DNA from: Metabacillus_B sp050107715
Lineage (GTDB): Bacteria > Bacillota > Bacilli > Bacillales > Bacillaceae
Reading direction: 5' to 3'
Assembly (NCBI RefSeq): GCF_050107715.1
Contig: NZ_JBNILN010000004.1
Coordinates: forward strand, 248,001 to 312,000
Length of the DNA: 64,000 nucleotides
The translations under genes and the position numbers were made by a program. This document shows, one piece after another, positions 34,034-43,292 of this stretch. Under the pieces are notes generated by a model, which had not been told where the DNA came from, ran no database searches, and saw nothing but the letters and a program-made list of their open reading frames with translations. Within the stretch, counting starts at the first letter, position 1, and every line of letters begins with the position of its first letter.

Positions 34034-35326
34034 TTAATCAAAGAAGTAGCCGAAAAACTTTTTCACTTTGCTTTGCTTCTTATCTTCATTTGGCTGTTTA
34101 GGCTTGCTTGTCCGCTGAGGCTGTTCTTCTCTTACAGCTGCCGCCTGTTCAGTGTAAGCTTCCTGGGATACGTTGGAACCAATTCTTCTTCCCTGAATTT
34201 TAGCATTTTTGTAAGCAAATTGGATAAGCCCTACACCTGTCATATACCGCGGCTCTCTGACCCCTATATAATCAGGGCTTGCAATTCTCACACTGCTCTG
34301 TAGCATATCCTGTGCAAGCTCAAGCACTCCAGGCATGCTGACTGTGCCGCCGGTAAGCACGAAACCGCCCGGCATATCTCTGACTCCGAGACGTGCAAGC
34401 TCATGCTGCACCATTTCAAATAGCTCCTCGAGTCTTGCTTCAATGATATCAGAGATTTCCAGCTGGTTAAATTGCTGTTTTTGATCCGTACCAATTATCG
34501 ATACTTCAAAAACCTCGTCCGGTGAAGCATGATCATAAAATGCATGCCCATGCTTTACCTTGATTCTCTCCGCCTCTTCAGTAGCGGTCCGTAAGCCAAT
34601 GGACAAATCCTTAGTAAGATGCTCTCCCCCTATTGGAAGGACGGAAGATGACCGGAGATGACCCTGCTCAAAAAGAGCGATCGTTGTGGAGCCGCCGCCT
34701 ATATCTATCATGGCAACTCCGAGATTTTTCTCATCCCGGGAAAGTGCTACAGAACCGGCAGCCAGCGGCTGGAGACAAATGTCTGTAATTTCAAGCCCCG
34801 CACGTTCCACACAGCGAAGCAAATTATGTAAGATTGTTTTGGAACCGGTAATGATTGTCCCTTCCATTTCAAGCCTTACCCCAAGCATTCCGCGGGGATC
34901 ATTTATTTCATCCAGACCGTCGACAATAAACTGACGGGGTATGACATCAATAATTTCTCTTTCAGGAGGAATCGACATAACCTGTGCCGCTTCTATAACG
35001 CGGCGGACATCTTCATTGGCGATTTCCCTGTTTTCACTGGAAACCGCAACCACTCCATGACATTCCTGAAGATGTACATGGTTTCCGGCAACCCCTACTA
35101 CAACTCTTTTAAGTGGAATTCCTACCATGCGCTCCGCTTGTTCAACGGCTTTCTTAATAGAATGAACGGTTTCGTCTATATCTACGATCGAACCCTTTTT
35201 TAATCCTTCTGACTTGACGTTCCCAACACCTATTACGTTAAGAGCATCATCGGCCATTTCTCCGATGATTACTTTAACACTGGATGTACCGATGTCGAGA
35301 CTCACGAAGATTTCACTGTTGTTCAT
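34034..35326 (-). CDS. ftsA: Cell division protein FtsA
   Basis: Actin-like protein that tethers FtsZ to the membrane. ATPase phosphate loops SLDIGTSSVKVIIGE (N-terminus) and MIDIGGGSTTIALF are present. The C-terminus KKFFGYFFD is the amphipathic membrane-targeting helix. Length is 430 residues. AGGAGGTG lies before ATG 35326; ftsZ follows after 42 bp. Confidence 0.97.
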   Translation of the reverse strand: MNNSEIFVSLDIGTSSVKVIIGEMADDALNVIGVGNVKSEGLKKGSIVDIDETVHSIKKAVEQAERMVGIPLKRVVVGVAGNHVHLQECHGVVAVSSENREIANEDVRRVIEAAQVMSIPPEREIIDVIPRQFIVDGLDEINDPRGMLGVRLEMEGTIITGSKTILHNLLRCVERAGLEITDICLQPLAAGSVALSRDEKNLGVAMIDIGGGSTTIALFEQGHLRSSSVLPIGGEHLTKDLSIGLRTATEEAERIKVKHGHAFYDHASPDEVFEVSIIGTDQKQQFNQLEISDIIEARLEELFEMVQHELARLGVRDMPGGFVLTGGTVSMPGVLELAQDMLQSSVRIASPDYIGVREPRYMTGVGLIQFAYKNAKIQGRRIGSNVSQEAYTEQAAAVREEQPQRTSKPKQPNEDKKQSKVKKFFGYFFD

Positions 35327-35358
35327 TCTATGGCACCTCCTTCTCTCTCTACATTTCT

Positions 35359-35387
35359 ATTCTATTATTTGATAAGCTGGATTACAA
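35359..35387 (-). promoter_or_regulatory. SigA-type promoter of ftsA-ftsZ
   Basis: Minus strand TTGTAA (35387-35382), 17-bp spacer, TAGAAT (35364-35359), about 30 bp before the ftsA start. B. subtilis has several promoters in this gap; only this one is clear here. Confidence 0.65.
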
Positions 35388-35527
35388 TCTGGATCTTGGA
35401 TTAGGGCACGATTTACGTGTGTAATCTGCCTTTTCATGCCAAAAACAGCAGAATCGCTCCTTTTCGGTTAGGCCAGAAATTCCGCTATAGGAATTTATTC
35501 GGCAAAAGAAGCATTTTTCCCTCTAGT

Positions 35528-35893
35528 TTACTCAACTTTTTTTACATTTTTCCTGGCTTCACTCCATTTAGCAATCAGAATTCTCCTGATAACCGCAATG
35601 TTTTGAAACAGCCTTACACCAAAGGCAAAGACCGCCACCAGATATAAGTCTACACCAAGATGTACACCCAGAAAAGCTAAAGCCGCTGCCAATAAAATGT
35701 TAAAAAAGAAGCCGGACACGAACACAAGCTCATCGTATATGTTTTGAAGCTGGGCGCGTATTCCCCCAAGCAGGGTATCCAAGGCAGCCAGGATCGCAAT
35801 GGACAGGTAATTTGAGTACTCTGCAGGGATTTTAATTTCAGTGGTAAAACCAAGAGCAATCCCGAGGATCAGCCCAAGCACTGGCAGCCACAT
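35528..35893 (-). CDS. sbp: Small basic membrane protein Sbp (DUF1290)
   Basis: A 121-residue protein with three or four hydrophobic segments and the block SIAILAALDTLLGGIRAQLQ, typical of DUF1290. The function is unknown, but the gene is conserved beside ftsA in sporulating Firmicutes. Start ATG 35893 overlaps the ylxX stop by 1 base (TAATG). Confidence 0.9.
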   Translation of the reverse strand: MWLPVLGLILGIALGFTTEIKIPAEYSNYLSIAILAALDTLLGGIRAQLQNIYDELVFVSGFFFNILLAAALAFLGVHLGVDLYLVAVFAFGVRLFQNIAVIRRILIAKWSEARKNVKKVE

Positions 35894-36618
35894 TAGTTAG
35901 TTCCCCCTTTAACGCCTTCATCATATGAAAGCTTGCCGCTGGGGATTTTCTTATCGCTTCCCGGAATCACGATATCAGATGAGGGATCCTCTGCTTCAAG
36001 CTTAATATTATCGATGGCGAACAAGTCATGAGTACCGGATGCTTTAACCCTGTCAGACAGCTTTTCTGCATCCTCCGCAATGATTCTGATTTCAATGGGA
36101 AGCGAATTTAATGAGTAGCCGTCCATTTTCGTCACTCCATTTATGTCACGGATTACGGTTGTGCCGGTAACCCTTATGCCATTGATGGAAATATACTTTG
36201 CATCGTACGTATTCAGTTCATTTAACAGTCTTCTCAGCAGGTCCGGTGAGACAGATAGAGTATTTTCCCCAATAAGCTCTTCATTAAACAGTGGTTTCAG
36301 GTGAAGCGCGAGCCCTTCTCCTTTTACTTCGGTTAAACCGGCTTGGATTTTGAGCTCCTGCAGCGTATTTTTCAAAGCAGCTTCACCCGCCGCCTCTTCC
36401 CCTGATTCATAGGTGCTTAAAAGCTCATCGTATTTTCTTATACCTGCCACCAGCTCCGTATGTTTTTTCTGTTCTTCCTTTAAATCTTCCCTGATTTCCC
36501 ATAGGTCCCTTGTGTCTCGAATAACCGGCTCCTTTATCGATAGAAACTGAACGGACAGCATAAAACCGAAGAGACCCATGATCAGCGTGTAGCCCACTAT
36601 CTTTTTCTGTCCTGACAC
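35893..36618 (-). CDS. ylxX: DUF881 protein YlxX
   Basis: A 241-residue protein with one N-terminal membrane anchor (about residues 8-26), a coiled-coil, and the extracellular DUF881 domain with SVSPDLLRRLLNELNTYDAKYISINGIRVT. Paralogue of YlxW next to it. Start is GTG 36618 after AAGGAG. The role is unknown; location suggests envelope or division. Confidence 0.88.
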   Translation of the reverse strand: MSGQKKIVGYTLIMGLFGFMLSVQFLSIKEPVIRDTRDLWEIREDLKEEQKKHTELVAGIRKYDELLSTYESGEEAAGEAALKNTLQELKIQAGLTEVKGEGLALHLKPLFNEELIGENTLSVSPDLLRRLLNELNTYDAKYISINGIRVTGTTVIRDINGVTKMDGYSLNSLPIEIRIIAEDAEKLSDRVKASGTHDLFAIDNIKLEAEDPSSDIVIPGSDKKIPSGKLSYDEGVKGGTN

Positions 36619-36646
36619 ATTCTTTACTCCTTACATCTATGAGCGA

Positions 36647-37351
36647 TCAGGATGCACGTTCACCCTGAAGCATAGGTTTCATTGTAATCTCACTTTTCTT
36701 TTCAGATTTTACGACGATATTGTCGAAGACGAGCTGATCAGATATTCCGCCTGAAATAGTAAAGGCAGCAAGCATCGTATCCGGGTCCCCTATCGCAGAT
36801 ATGACGAACGGAGCTGGGAACTGATTTCCATCCACTGTCACAACCGGGCCGTTGCAGTAAATATAGGAGTCTGCAGAAATTCGCTGCCCGTTGATTGAGA
36901 CAGCAGAAGCACCGGAAATTAAAAGTTCATTGATTACTTTAAAGATGTGGCTTTCGTGAACAATATAATTATTGGCATTTTCATCGGCAGGTACGTAAGA
37001 AGAGTCTTCGAGGGTAATCTGAACCCCCTCCCCTTTCACGCCAATTTCACCGACATACATTCTAAGCTCTTCAATTTCTTCCACCATGACGCTTGAAGCC
37101 TGCTTGTCTTTCTTTAGGTTTTCTTCAAGCTTTTGTACGCTTTGCTGTTTTTTATGCAGCTCTTCCCCAAGCTCAAGATTCTTTTCTTCCTGTTCCACGA
37201 GAAGCTGCCTTGATTCATATTCTTTATTCCACTTTTCTGCTGAAATGCTTCCCTTGCTTCCTTCATTCGTAAGCTGGTAGGAGAACGCAATCAAATATCC
37301 CAGGACAAGCATAACCATGGAGAGCAGAATATACTTACCCTTGAACTTCAT
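36647..37351 (-). CDS. ylxW: DUF881 protein YlxW
   Basis: Membrane-anchored 234-residue protein: one segment (residues about 7-26), a charged coiled-coil (40-95), then DUF881 with VIEELLISG-like NELLISGASAVSINGQRISADS. The start ATG 37351 follows GGGAG and overlaps divIB by 17 bases; a longer frame to 37411 lies in divIB. Duplicate of YlxX in the same operon. Confidence 0.88.
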   Translation of the reverse strand: MKFKGKYILLSMVMLVLGYLIAFSYQLTNEGSKGSISAEKWNKEYESRQLLVEQEEKNLELGEELHKKQQSVQKLEENLKKDKQASSVMVEEIEELRMYVGEIGVKGEGVQITLEDSSYVPADENANNYIVHESHIFKVINELLISGASAVSINGQRISADSYIYCNGPVVTVDGNQFPAPFVISAIGDPDTMLAAFTISGGISDQLVFDNIVVKSEKKSEITMKPMLQGERAS

Positions 37352-38150
37352 CTGTCTCTTCTCCCTGTTTTGTTTTTCCGCTGTTTTCTTCAGGCTTGTC
37401 AAAGGATTCAAAATACGTGCCCACTTCCATATGAATGATCCCTTTTGAACCTGGCTTCAGCTGAGACACAATTGAAGGATAATCCTTAATCTTTTCTGCT
37501 ATGTTCCTCACGGAGCCGCTGATGATAAACCCTTCGTTCATATACAATGTGATATGCCAGGAATCATTCTTCTCAGGTGTATGGTAAATCTCTGAAATGG
37601 AGGCGGTGATTGGCTTCGGAATTTTCAGAAGAGCGGTTGCCATTTCCTGAAGGTGTTCAGCGTCGTTCCAATTGATCAATATTGGAGCATCAGCAGGCAG
37701 CGACTGTGCGTCCGATTTTATTACCACTCCGTTTTCAAGTATCGGCAGATAGCTTCCATTTTTTTCAGCATAAGCCACCCGCCTATACTCTTCGACTTGA
37801 AGAGTGACTTTATTGGGGAAAGTCTTTAAAACTTGTACAGATTTTATTTCTTTTAGTTTTTTTACATTTGCTATTGTCTTGTCTTCATTAAGATTCCAGA
37901 AGCCTGTCCCCTTCTCAACTCCGCTGGCTTTCAGGATTTCCTTTTCAATTGAGTGGGAATTTCCTGTTACTTCAAGGACCGCTATTTTACTGAGCGGAGA
38001 CTGAAAATAAATAACAAGAAGAATCAAAATGAAAAACAGGCACAAAAACATAATGAGCCTTTTATTGGTTTTTTGCTTGCGCTGCTGTTTCAATTTGGGG
38101 ATGCGGTCTTCGATCGAAACAATTTTTTCCTGTTCCATTCGATTATTCAA
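37335..38150 (-). CDS. divIB: Cell division protein DivIB/FtsQ
   Basis: Bitopic division protein that acts with FtsL and DivIC. A cytoplasmic basic segment (IEDRIPKLKQQRKQKTNKR), one membrane segment (about residues 34-52), a POTRA domain (ISKIAVLEVTGN region onward) and a beta domain are present. TTG 38150 (LNNRMEQEKIVSIEDR) has AAAGGTGAT 7 nt upstream and fits the family N-terminus better than the ATG at 38192. ATG 38138 is another possibility. Length is 271 residues. Confidence 0.9.
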   Translation of the reverse strand: MNNRMEQEKIVSIEDRIPKLKQQRKQKTNKRLIMFLCLFFILILLVIYFQSPLSKIAVLEVTGNSHSIEKEILKASGVEKGTGFWNLNEDKTIANVKKLKEIKSVQVLKTFPNKVTLQVEEYRRVAYAEKNGSYLPILENGVVIKSDAQSLPADAPILINWNDAEHLQEMATALLKIPKPITASISEIYHTPEKNDSWHITLYMNEGFIISGSVRNIAEKIKDYPSIVSQLKPGSKGIIHMEVGTYFESFDKPEENSGKTKQGEETDEVQG

Positions 38151-38356
38151 ATTCCCAATCACCTTTCTGAACAAAAGCGGAAGGGAGTGCATAAAGCTTT
38201 AAGCGCCATCTGCAGCAAAGAACGGACGTGGTGCATAGGTCTGCAGCAGTGTTTGGGTTTTGCGGCGCTGCAGCGGTACGCAGACATGAGCCTTCCTTTT
38301 TCTTTTCCGCTGACATTCATTCTATAGTTTTCTACTGTAATTCAAAATTTATAATA

Positions 38357-38384
38357 TAAACAAACGGCATCCAGGATGCCGTTT
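38357..38384 (-). terminator. Terminator between murB and divIB
   Basis: Minus strand AAACGGCATC and GATGCCGTTT pair with a tiny loop, then GTTTAT. It suggests that divIB and downstream genes also need promoters of their own. Confidence 0.75.
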
Positions 38385-38429
38385 TACATTTTTCCTATAT
38401 TAGTCATTATAGCACAATAGGCGGATTAA

Positions 38430-39353
38430 TTAAGCTGTTTTATCAGGTTTCCGCCCGATAATTTCGACTTCTGTTTCAAGCTCCACTCCATATTGTTCAA
38501 AAATGGTTTTTTTAATAAATGCAATCAGATTCAATACATCTGCAGCCGTTGCACCGCCTGCATTCACAATAAAGTTCCCGTGCATATCCGAGACTTGCGC
38601 TCCGCCTATCCTATGACCTTTCAGCCCTGCTTTTTCTACCAGTGCCCCTGCATATTCAGGCAGCGGGTTCCTGAATATGCTCCCTGCACATGGATAATTC
38701 CAGGGCTGGGTTTCTCTCCGGTAATCTTTATTTTTCTGCATGATTTTCACAATGGATTCCTTTTCGCCAGCTTCCAATTGAAGGACAGCTTCCAGGCAAA
38801 TTCCGGGTCGCTTATTTTGAAGAATTGAAGTGCGGTAGGAGAACTGCAGGTCTTCTTTTGTAAGCCAGGCAATGGTGCCATCTTCAAACAAGATGCGGGC
38901 TTTCAGCAGTATTTTGCTCATATCCGAGCCGTGCGCTCCTGCATTCATGTAGACTGCCCCGCCTATAGAACCGGGGATGCCGCTTGCAAATTCAAGTCCT
39001 GAAAAACCTTTTTTGCTGATAATAGTAGCAAGCTTAATCACAGAATAACCGCCGCCAACCGTCAGTATGTCACCGTCCAGCTCCATATGGTCCAGGCCAT
39101 CGGAAAGCTTGATTACCACTCCTTCAATTCCCTCATCTGAAACGAGAAGATTGGAGCCTCTGCCGATTGCCCGCCACTTGATCTTGTATTTCTTAACAAT
39201 CTGGATGATGGTTTCAATGCTCTCAACCCCATCAGGCTGTACAAGACAATCCGCCGGTCCGCCTATTTTCATCGTAGTATGCTTGGATAATGGTTCATTG
39301 ACCAGTATTTTGCCAACTTTTGCCTCTTCTAACTCTCTGATGACGTTCTCCAT
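38430..39353 (-). CDS. murB: UDP-N-acetylenolpyruvoylglucosamine reductase
   Basis: FAD enzyme that reduces UDP-GlcNAc-enolpyruvate to UDP-MurNAc. FAD-binding RAIGRGSNLLVSDEGI, catalytic region SYRTSIL, and the C-terminal GGATAADVLNLI are present (type without the extra loop). Length is 307 residues. ATG 39353 (MENVIREL) follows AGGAGGG; the frame up to 39377 is rejected. Confidence 0.96.
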   Translation of the reverse strand: MENVIRELEEAKVGKILVNEPLSKHTTMKIGGPADCLVQPDGVESIETIIQIVKKYKIKWRAIGRGSNLLVSDEGIEGVVIKLSDGLDHMELDGDILTVGGGYSVIKLATIISKKGFSGLEFASGIPGSIGGAVYMNAGAHGSDMSKILLKARILFEDGTIAWLTKEDLQFSYRTSILQNKRPGICLEAVLQLEAGEKESIVKIMQKNKDYRRETQPWNYPCAGSIFRNPLPEYAGALVEKAGLKGHRIGGAQVSDMHGNFIVNAGGATAADVLNLIAFIKKTIFEQYGVELETEVEIIGRKPDKTA

Positions 39354-39376
39354 TATGCCCTCCTGTAAAACAATCA

Positions 39377-40477
39377 TTAATTTTTGCTGCCTGATACTTC
39401 TTCCAGCACCTCTGCGAGCCGGGCCGCTGCATCGGGCATCCCGATTTCAGAGGAAGCAGTCCTCATATTCATTAGCTTTGCTTCATCCTTCATAATGCTG
39501 TCTATTTCGCTGAGAAGCGATTTCCCTGTTAAATCCTTTTCCAGCATCAAAACAGCAGCACCTTTATCACTTAGAGACCTCGCGTTGACTTCCTGATGGT
39601 TCGCTGTAACATACGGACTTGGAATAAGAATGCTTGGAAGCCCCAGCGCTGTGATTTCAGCTATGGATGTAGCGCCTGCTCTTCCAACGATCAAATCTGT
39701 TCCGGCCAGCACTTCCGGCATATTGTGGATGAATGGCTTGATAATTACATTTTCAGGAAATCCGAGTGTCTTTGCTTCTTCTGCGACTTGATTATAATGA
39801 ACTTCACCTGTAACGTAAAGAATCTGGTAATCTTTTTTTTCTAAATCCGGAAGAACCTCTAGAATGGCCTTATTTATCGGCCTCGCTCCCCTGCTCCCGC
39901 CAAAAACGAGGACAGATTTTTTCCCGGGCTTTAACCCTGCAGACAATTTACCTTTTTCCCCGTTTACCCCTGCGACTTCAGAAGCACGCGGATTCCCTGT
40001 CATAACTGCCTTATTGCCTGGAAAATACCGTCTCGCTTCTTCAAAGCAAATCGCAACTTTATCTGCATATCTTGCTAAAAATTTGTTAGTCAGGCCCGGA
40101 AGACTGTTTTGCTCATGGATCACGCACGGAATCTTTAATTTTGCCGCTGCATATACAACAGGGCCGCAAACGTACCCTCCTGTTCCGATTACAGCATCCG
40201 GCTTAAATTCTTTTAAATATTTCCTGCTGGTCTGGACTCCCTTTAAAAACCTCATGACGGTCTTGGCGTTATCCAATGAAAGTTTCCTTTTGAAGCCTGT
40301 AATCTCAATGGCTTTAAAAGGGATCCCTTCTCTTTCCACAATTCCTTTTTCAAGGCCGTTCTCTGTTCCTATGTATAAAAATTCCGCCGAGGGATTTTTC
40401 TTTTTCATTTCTTTGATTAATGCCAGTGCCGGATAAATATGGCCTCCGGTTCCGCCTCCGCTGACAGCGATCTTCAT
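39377..40477 (-). CDS. murG: UDP-GlcNAc transferase to lipid I (MurG)
   Basis: Adds GlcNAc to lipid I to make lipid II at the inner membrane face. The N-terminal loop SGGGTGGHIYPALA and the C-terminal UDP-GlcNAc site VGRAGATSIAEITALGLPSILIP are present. Length is 366 residues. Start ATG 40477 follows GAGGAAACGGA; the upstream 51-codon extension crosses an intergenic repeat and is rejected. Confidence 0.97.
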   Translation of the reverse strand: MKIAVSGGGTGGHIYPALALIKEMKKKNPSAEFLYIGTENGLEKGIVEREGIPFKAIEITGFKRKLSLDNAKTVMRFLKGVQTSRKYLKEFKPDAVIGTGGYVCGPVVYAAAKLKIPCVIHEQNSLPGLTNKFLARYADKVAICFEEARRYFPGNKAVMTGNPRASEVAGVNGEKGKLSAGLKPGKKSVLVFGGSRGARPINKAILEVLPDLEKKDYQILYVTGEVHYNQVAEEAKTLGFPENVIIKPFIHNMPEVLAGTDLIVGRAGATSIAEITALGLPSILIPSPYVTANHQEVNARSLSDKGAAVLMLEKDLTGKSLLSEIDSIMKDEAKLMNMRTASSEIGMPDAAARLAEVLEEVSGSKN

Positions 40478-40516
40478 TCCGTTTCCTCCTCGATGCCCTT
40501 TTTTATAAAAGCTTTC

Positions 40517-40670
40517 GTAAATTTGGCTGTTGACTGCAGCATCCGTTTGCCTATCCGAAGCAGCTGAGCAACTCCTGGCTCTCACTTGTCCCGCTGCTCT
40601 GAGCCCGAAGACTCGCGCATTCCGATCCATTCAGCAGATTTAAAAATCAACACCATGCTTTAATAAATCC
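40517..40670. repeat. Dispersed intergenic repeat, copy B
   Basis: Aligned with copy A (22052-22203): TTGGCTGTTGACTGCAGC, CCTATCCGAAG, GACTCGCGCATTCCGATCC, and AAAATCAACACCATGCTTTA. Inserted between spoVE and murG, genes that are normally close. The rest of the gap (40671-40773) shows nothing I can name. Confidence 0.72.
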
Positions 40671-40773
40671 ATTTTTAAATGGGATGGGCTGGCACGGCAA
40701 GCTCAGGCACAGCTCTTCTGCGGAGTCTTCATCCTAAGCAGGGTCAGCCTCATCCGACAAATGGCCTGTTTGT

Positions 40774-41880
40774 TTAATATTTTGCATATCGGCTGATATT
40801 CAGCAATACCCCTATTCCCATCAGCATTAACGTCAGGGATGAGCCGCCATAGCTGAGAAAAGGAAGGGTGATACCGGTGACCGGCATAAGGCCTGTTACG
40901 ACACCGATGTTGATCATAACCTGAATGGCCACCATTCCGATAACCCCTACTGCCAAAAAGGCACCGTACAGATCCGGTGCACCAAGCGCTATTCGAATAC
41001 CCCTCCAAAGCATTAGGCAGAACAGAAGCAAAACAAGGGACCCTCCGATAAATCCGAGTTCTTCTGAAAGAATCGCGAAGATGAAGTCAGTTTGAGGTTC
41101 CGGCAAATAAAAGAACTTTTGCCTGCTTTGACCCAATCCCATTCCGAATAATCCGCCCGGCCCGATTGCATACAAAGACTGGATAATTTGAAATCCGCTT
41201 CCTAACGGGTCCTGCCACGGATCCATGAATGAAGTAATGCGCTTCATCCGATAGGGCGCAGATAAAACGAGGGCAGCGAATCCAGCCACACCAAGCAAGC
41301 CTAGCAGGCCAAAATGCCGAATCCTTGCTCCTGCTGTAAAAATCATCACAACAGACGTTCCAACCATCACTGTACCTGTTCCAAGGTCAGGCTGCAGCAT
41401 AATCATTCCAAAAGCTATAAAAACAAGTCCCAGTGAGGGAACAAGGCCTTTTCTAAACGATGTAATCTTCTTTTGATGCTCAGAAAGGTATTTAGCTAAA
41501 AAAGCAATCATGGCAAATTTCATAAACTCCGATGGCTGAATGGAAAATGCCCCGACACCGATCCAGCTTCGAGAACCGTTGCGCTCCATCCCAATCCCCG
41601 GCACCAGTACCGCTATCAGAAGAACAAAACAGGCCAGCATCAAAACTTTAGCCCACGTTCTCCATGTCCAGTAATCTATGTTCATAATAAAAAACATGCC
41701 GATGACTCCAATGCCGGCAAATAACAGCTGTCTTTTCGCAAAGAAAAAGGAATCATCAAATTTATAGTCTGCCCAGATTGCACTGGCGCTGTAAACCATT
41801 ATAAGGCCCACTGCCAGCAGCAGAAGCGTGACAATAATTAAAATAAAATCCGGAGTCGTTTTTTTCGCCGTCAAAGCCAT
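40774..41880 (-). CDS. spoVE: SEDS-family protein SpoVE (FtsW/RodA type)
   Basis: Polytopic membrane protein of 368 residues and ten segments, of the SEDS family of glycan polymerases. SpoVE makes spore cortex peptidoglycan with SpoVD. Family blocks include GNGSRSWIGVG-type NGSRSWIGVGAFSIQPSEFMK and FLSYGGSSL near the C-terminus. The place between murD and murG is that of spoVE in B. subtilis; ftsW is elsewhere there, so spoVE is preferred over ftsW. Confidence 0.93.
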   Translation of the reverse strand: MALTAKKTTPDFILIIVTLLLLAVGLIMVYSASAIWADYKFDDSFFFAKRQLLFAGIGVIGMFFIMNIDYWTWRTWAKVLMLACFVLLIAVLVPGIGMERNGSRSWIGVGAFSIQPSEFMKFAMIAFLAKYLSEHQKKITSFRKGLVPSLGLVFIAFGMIMLQPDLGTGTVMVGTSVVMIFTAGARIRHFGLLGLLGVAGFAALVLSAPYRMKRITSFMDPWQDPLGSGFQIIQSLYAIGPGGLFGMGLGQSRQKFFYLPEPQTDFIFAILSEELGFIGGSLVLLLFCLMLWRGIRIALGAPDLYGAFLAVGVIGMVAIQVMINIGVVTGLMPVTGITLPFLSYGGSSLTLMLMGIGVLLNISRYAKY

Positions 41881-41936
41881 ACACCTCTATTTCGTCTAAA
41901 GGGTCAGGCTCCCGGCAGATGCCGCGGTACGAGCCC

Positions 41937-43292
41937 TCAATCTAGCTTATGCACGGCACTTGCAAACATGTCTCCTCTTTGTTCAAATGTCTTATACTGA
42001 TCCCAGCTTGCACATGCGGGAGATAGCAGAATAATATCGCCTTCATTCGAAAGACCGTAAGCCGCGCCGGCTGCCTGTTCCACATTATCGACACGTTTGA
42101 TCACTTCTATTCCGGCTTCTCTTGCTGTTCTTTCAAGCTTTGGAGCGGTTTCTCCAAAACTGATCAGCGCTTTTACATTCTTCATGGAAGGCTTTAATTC
42201 ATCAAATTCATTTCCTCTGTCCAGCCCTCCGGCGAGAAGAATAACGGGCTGTTCAAAGGCATCAAGCGCTTTAGAGGTGGCCAGAATATTGGTTGCTTTT
42301 GAATCATTGTAAAACTTGCGTTCCCTTATGGTCCGCACGTGCTGAAGACGGTGCACAACTCCTGAAAATGATGTAAGAACGCTTATGATGGCCTCATTTG
42401 AGCATCCTCTCGTTTTGACAAGAGCGATTGCGGCCAGTATGTTTTCCAGGTTGTGTTTCCCCGGAAGAACAATGTCTTTTACATCAATGAGGCGTTCCGT
42501 CCCGTACCAAATCGCTTGATTGCGGATAAAGACCCCTTCTTCAAGCTCCTGTTTGACAGAAAAAAAGACTTTTTTGGCCCTCGTATTTTCAGAGAGTCTG
42601 CATACCTCCTGATCGTCTGCATTAATCACCGCGTGGTGATCAGGATTCAAATTCTCATAGATTTTGCCTTTCGCATCTGCATACGCTTCTCTTGTCCCGT
42701 GATAATCGAGATGGGCATCAAATAGGTTTAGGATAACAGCTGCAGCCGGCCTGAAGGTGTTGGTGCCCTGGAGCTGAAAAGATGAGAGCTCCATTACTAT
42801 GACCTCTTCCTTTTGAGCATGTTCGGCTACTTCACAGGCTACCGTACCAATGTTGCCTGCGATGAGCGGCTTGAAGCCGCCTTTTTTCAGCATTTCATAC
42901 ACAATTGTCGTTGTGGTCGTTTTCCCGTTTGAACCCGTGATCCCAATGATATCTGCTTCAGATATAAGATAAGCGAGTTCTACCTCTGTAATAATCGGAA
43001 TCCTTTTTTCAGCAGCCTGAACGAGCACTGGATTGGTATATGGAATACCCGGGTTTTTCACAACGATTTCAATCTTCTCATCCTCGAGCAGTGTTTGAGG
43101 ATGACTGCCGCAAATTACTTTCATTCCCATATCATGAAGAATCTGCGCTGATTCATTCTCTTCATAGGGTTTCATATCATTTACCGTCACGTCAGCACCC
43201 AGCTTATGAAGGAGCTTTGCTGCTGCAAATCCGCTCTTGGCAAGCCCGAGTACGAGAACAGGTTTCCCTGCAAATGTTTGTATTGTCTTCAC
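41937..43292 (-). CDS. murD: UDP-MurNAc-L-alanine:D-glutamate ligase
   Basis: Adds D-glutamate in cytoplasmic peptidoglycan synthesis. ATP-binding GITGSNGKTTTT, central LNLFDAHLDYHGT and C-terminal FNDSKATN-type FYNDSKATN are present. Length is 451 residues. Start is GTG 43292 with GAGGTG upstream, directly next to the mraY stop. Confidence 0.97.
   Translation of the reverse strand: MKTIQTFAGKPVLVLGLAKSGFAAAKLLHKLGADVTVNDMKPYEENESAQILHDMGMKVICGSHPQTLLEDEKIEIVVKNPGIPYTNPVLVQAAEKRIPIITEVELAYLISEADIIGITGSNGKTTTTTIVYEMLKKGGFKPLIAGNIGTVACEVAEHAQKEEVIVMELSSFQLQGTNTFRPAAAVILNLFDAHLDYHGTREAYADAKGKIYENLNPDHHAVINADDQEVCRLSENTRAKKVFFSVKQELEEGVFIRNQAIWYGTERLIDVKDIVLPGKHNLENILAAIALVKTRGCSNEAIISVLTSFSGVVHRLQHVRTIRERKFYNDSKATNILATSKALDAFEQPVILLAGGLDRGNEFDELKPSMKNVKALISFGETAPKLERTAREAGIEVIKRVDNVEQAAGAAYGLSNEGDIILLSPACASWDQYKTFEQRGDMFASAVHKLD

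Noticed and set aside
38200..38290. Three CTGCAGC units between divIB and murB
   Set aside because: Short, irregularly spaced and not palindromic beyond the core; no function is supported.
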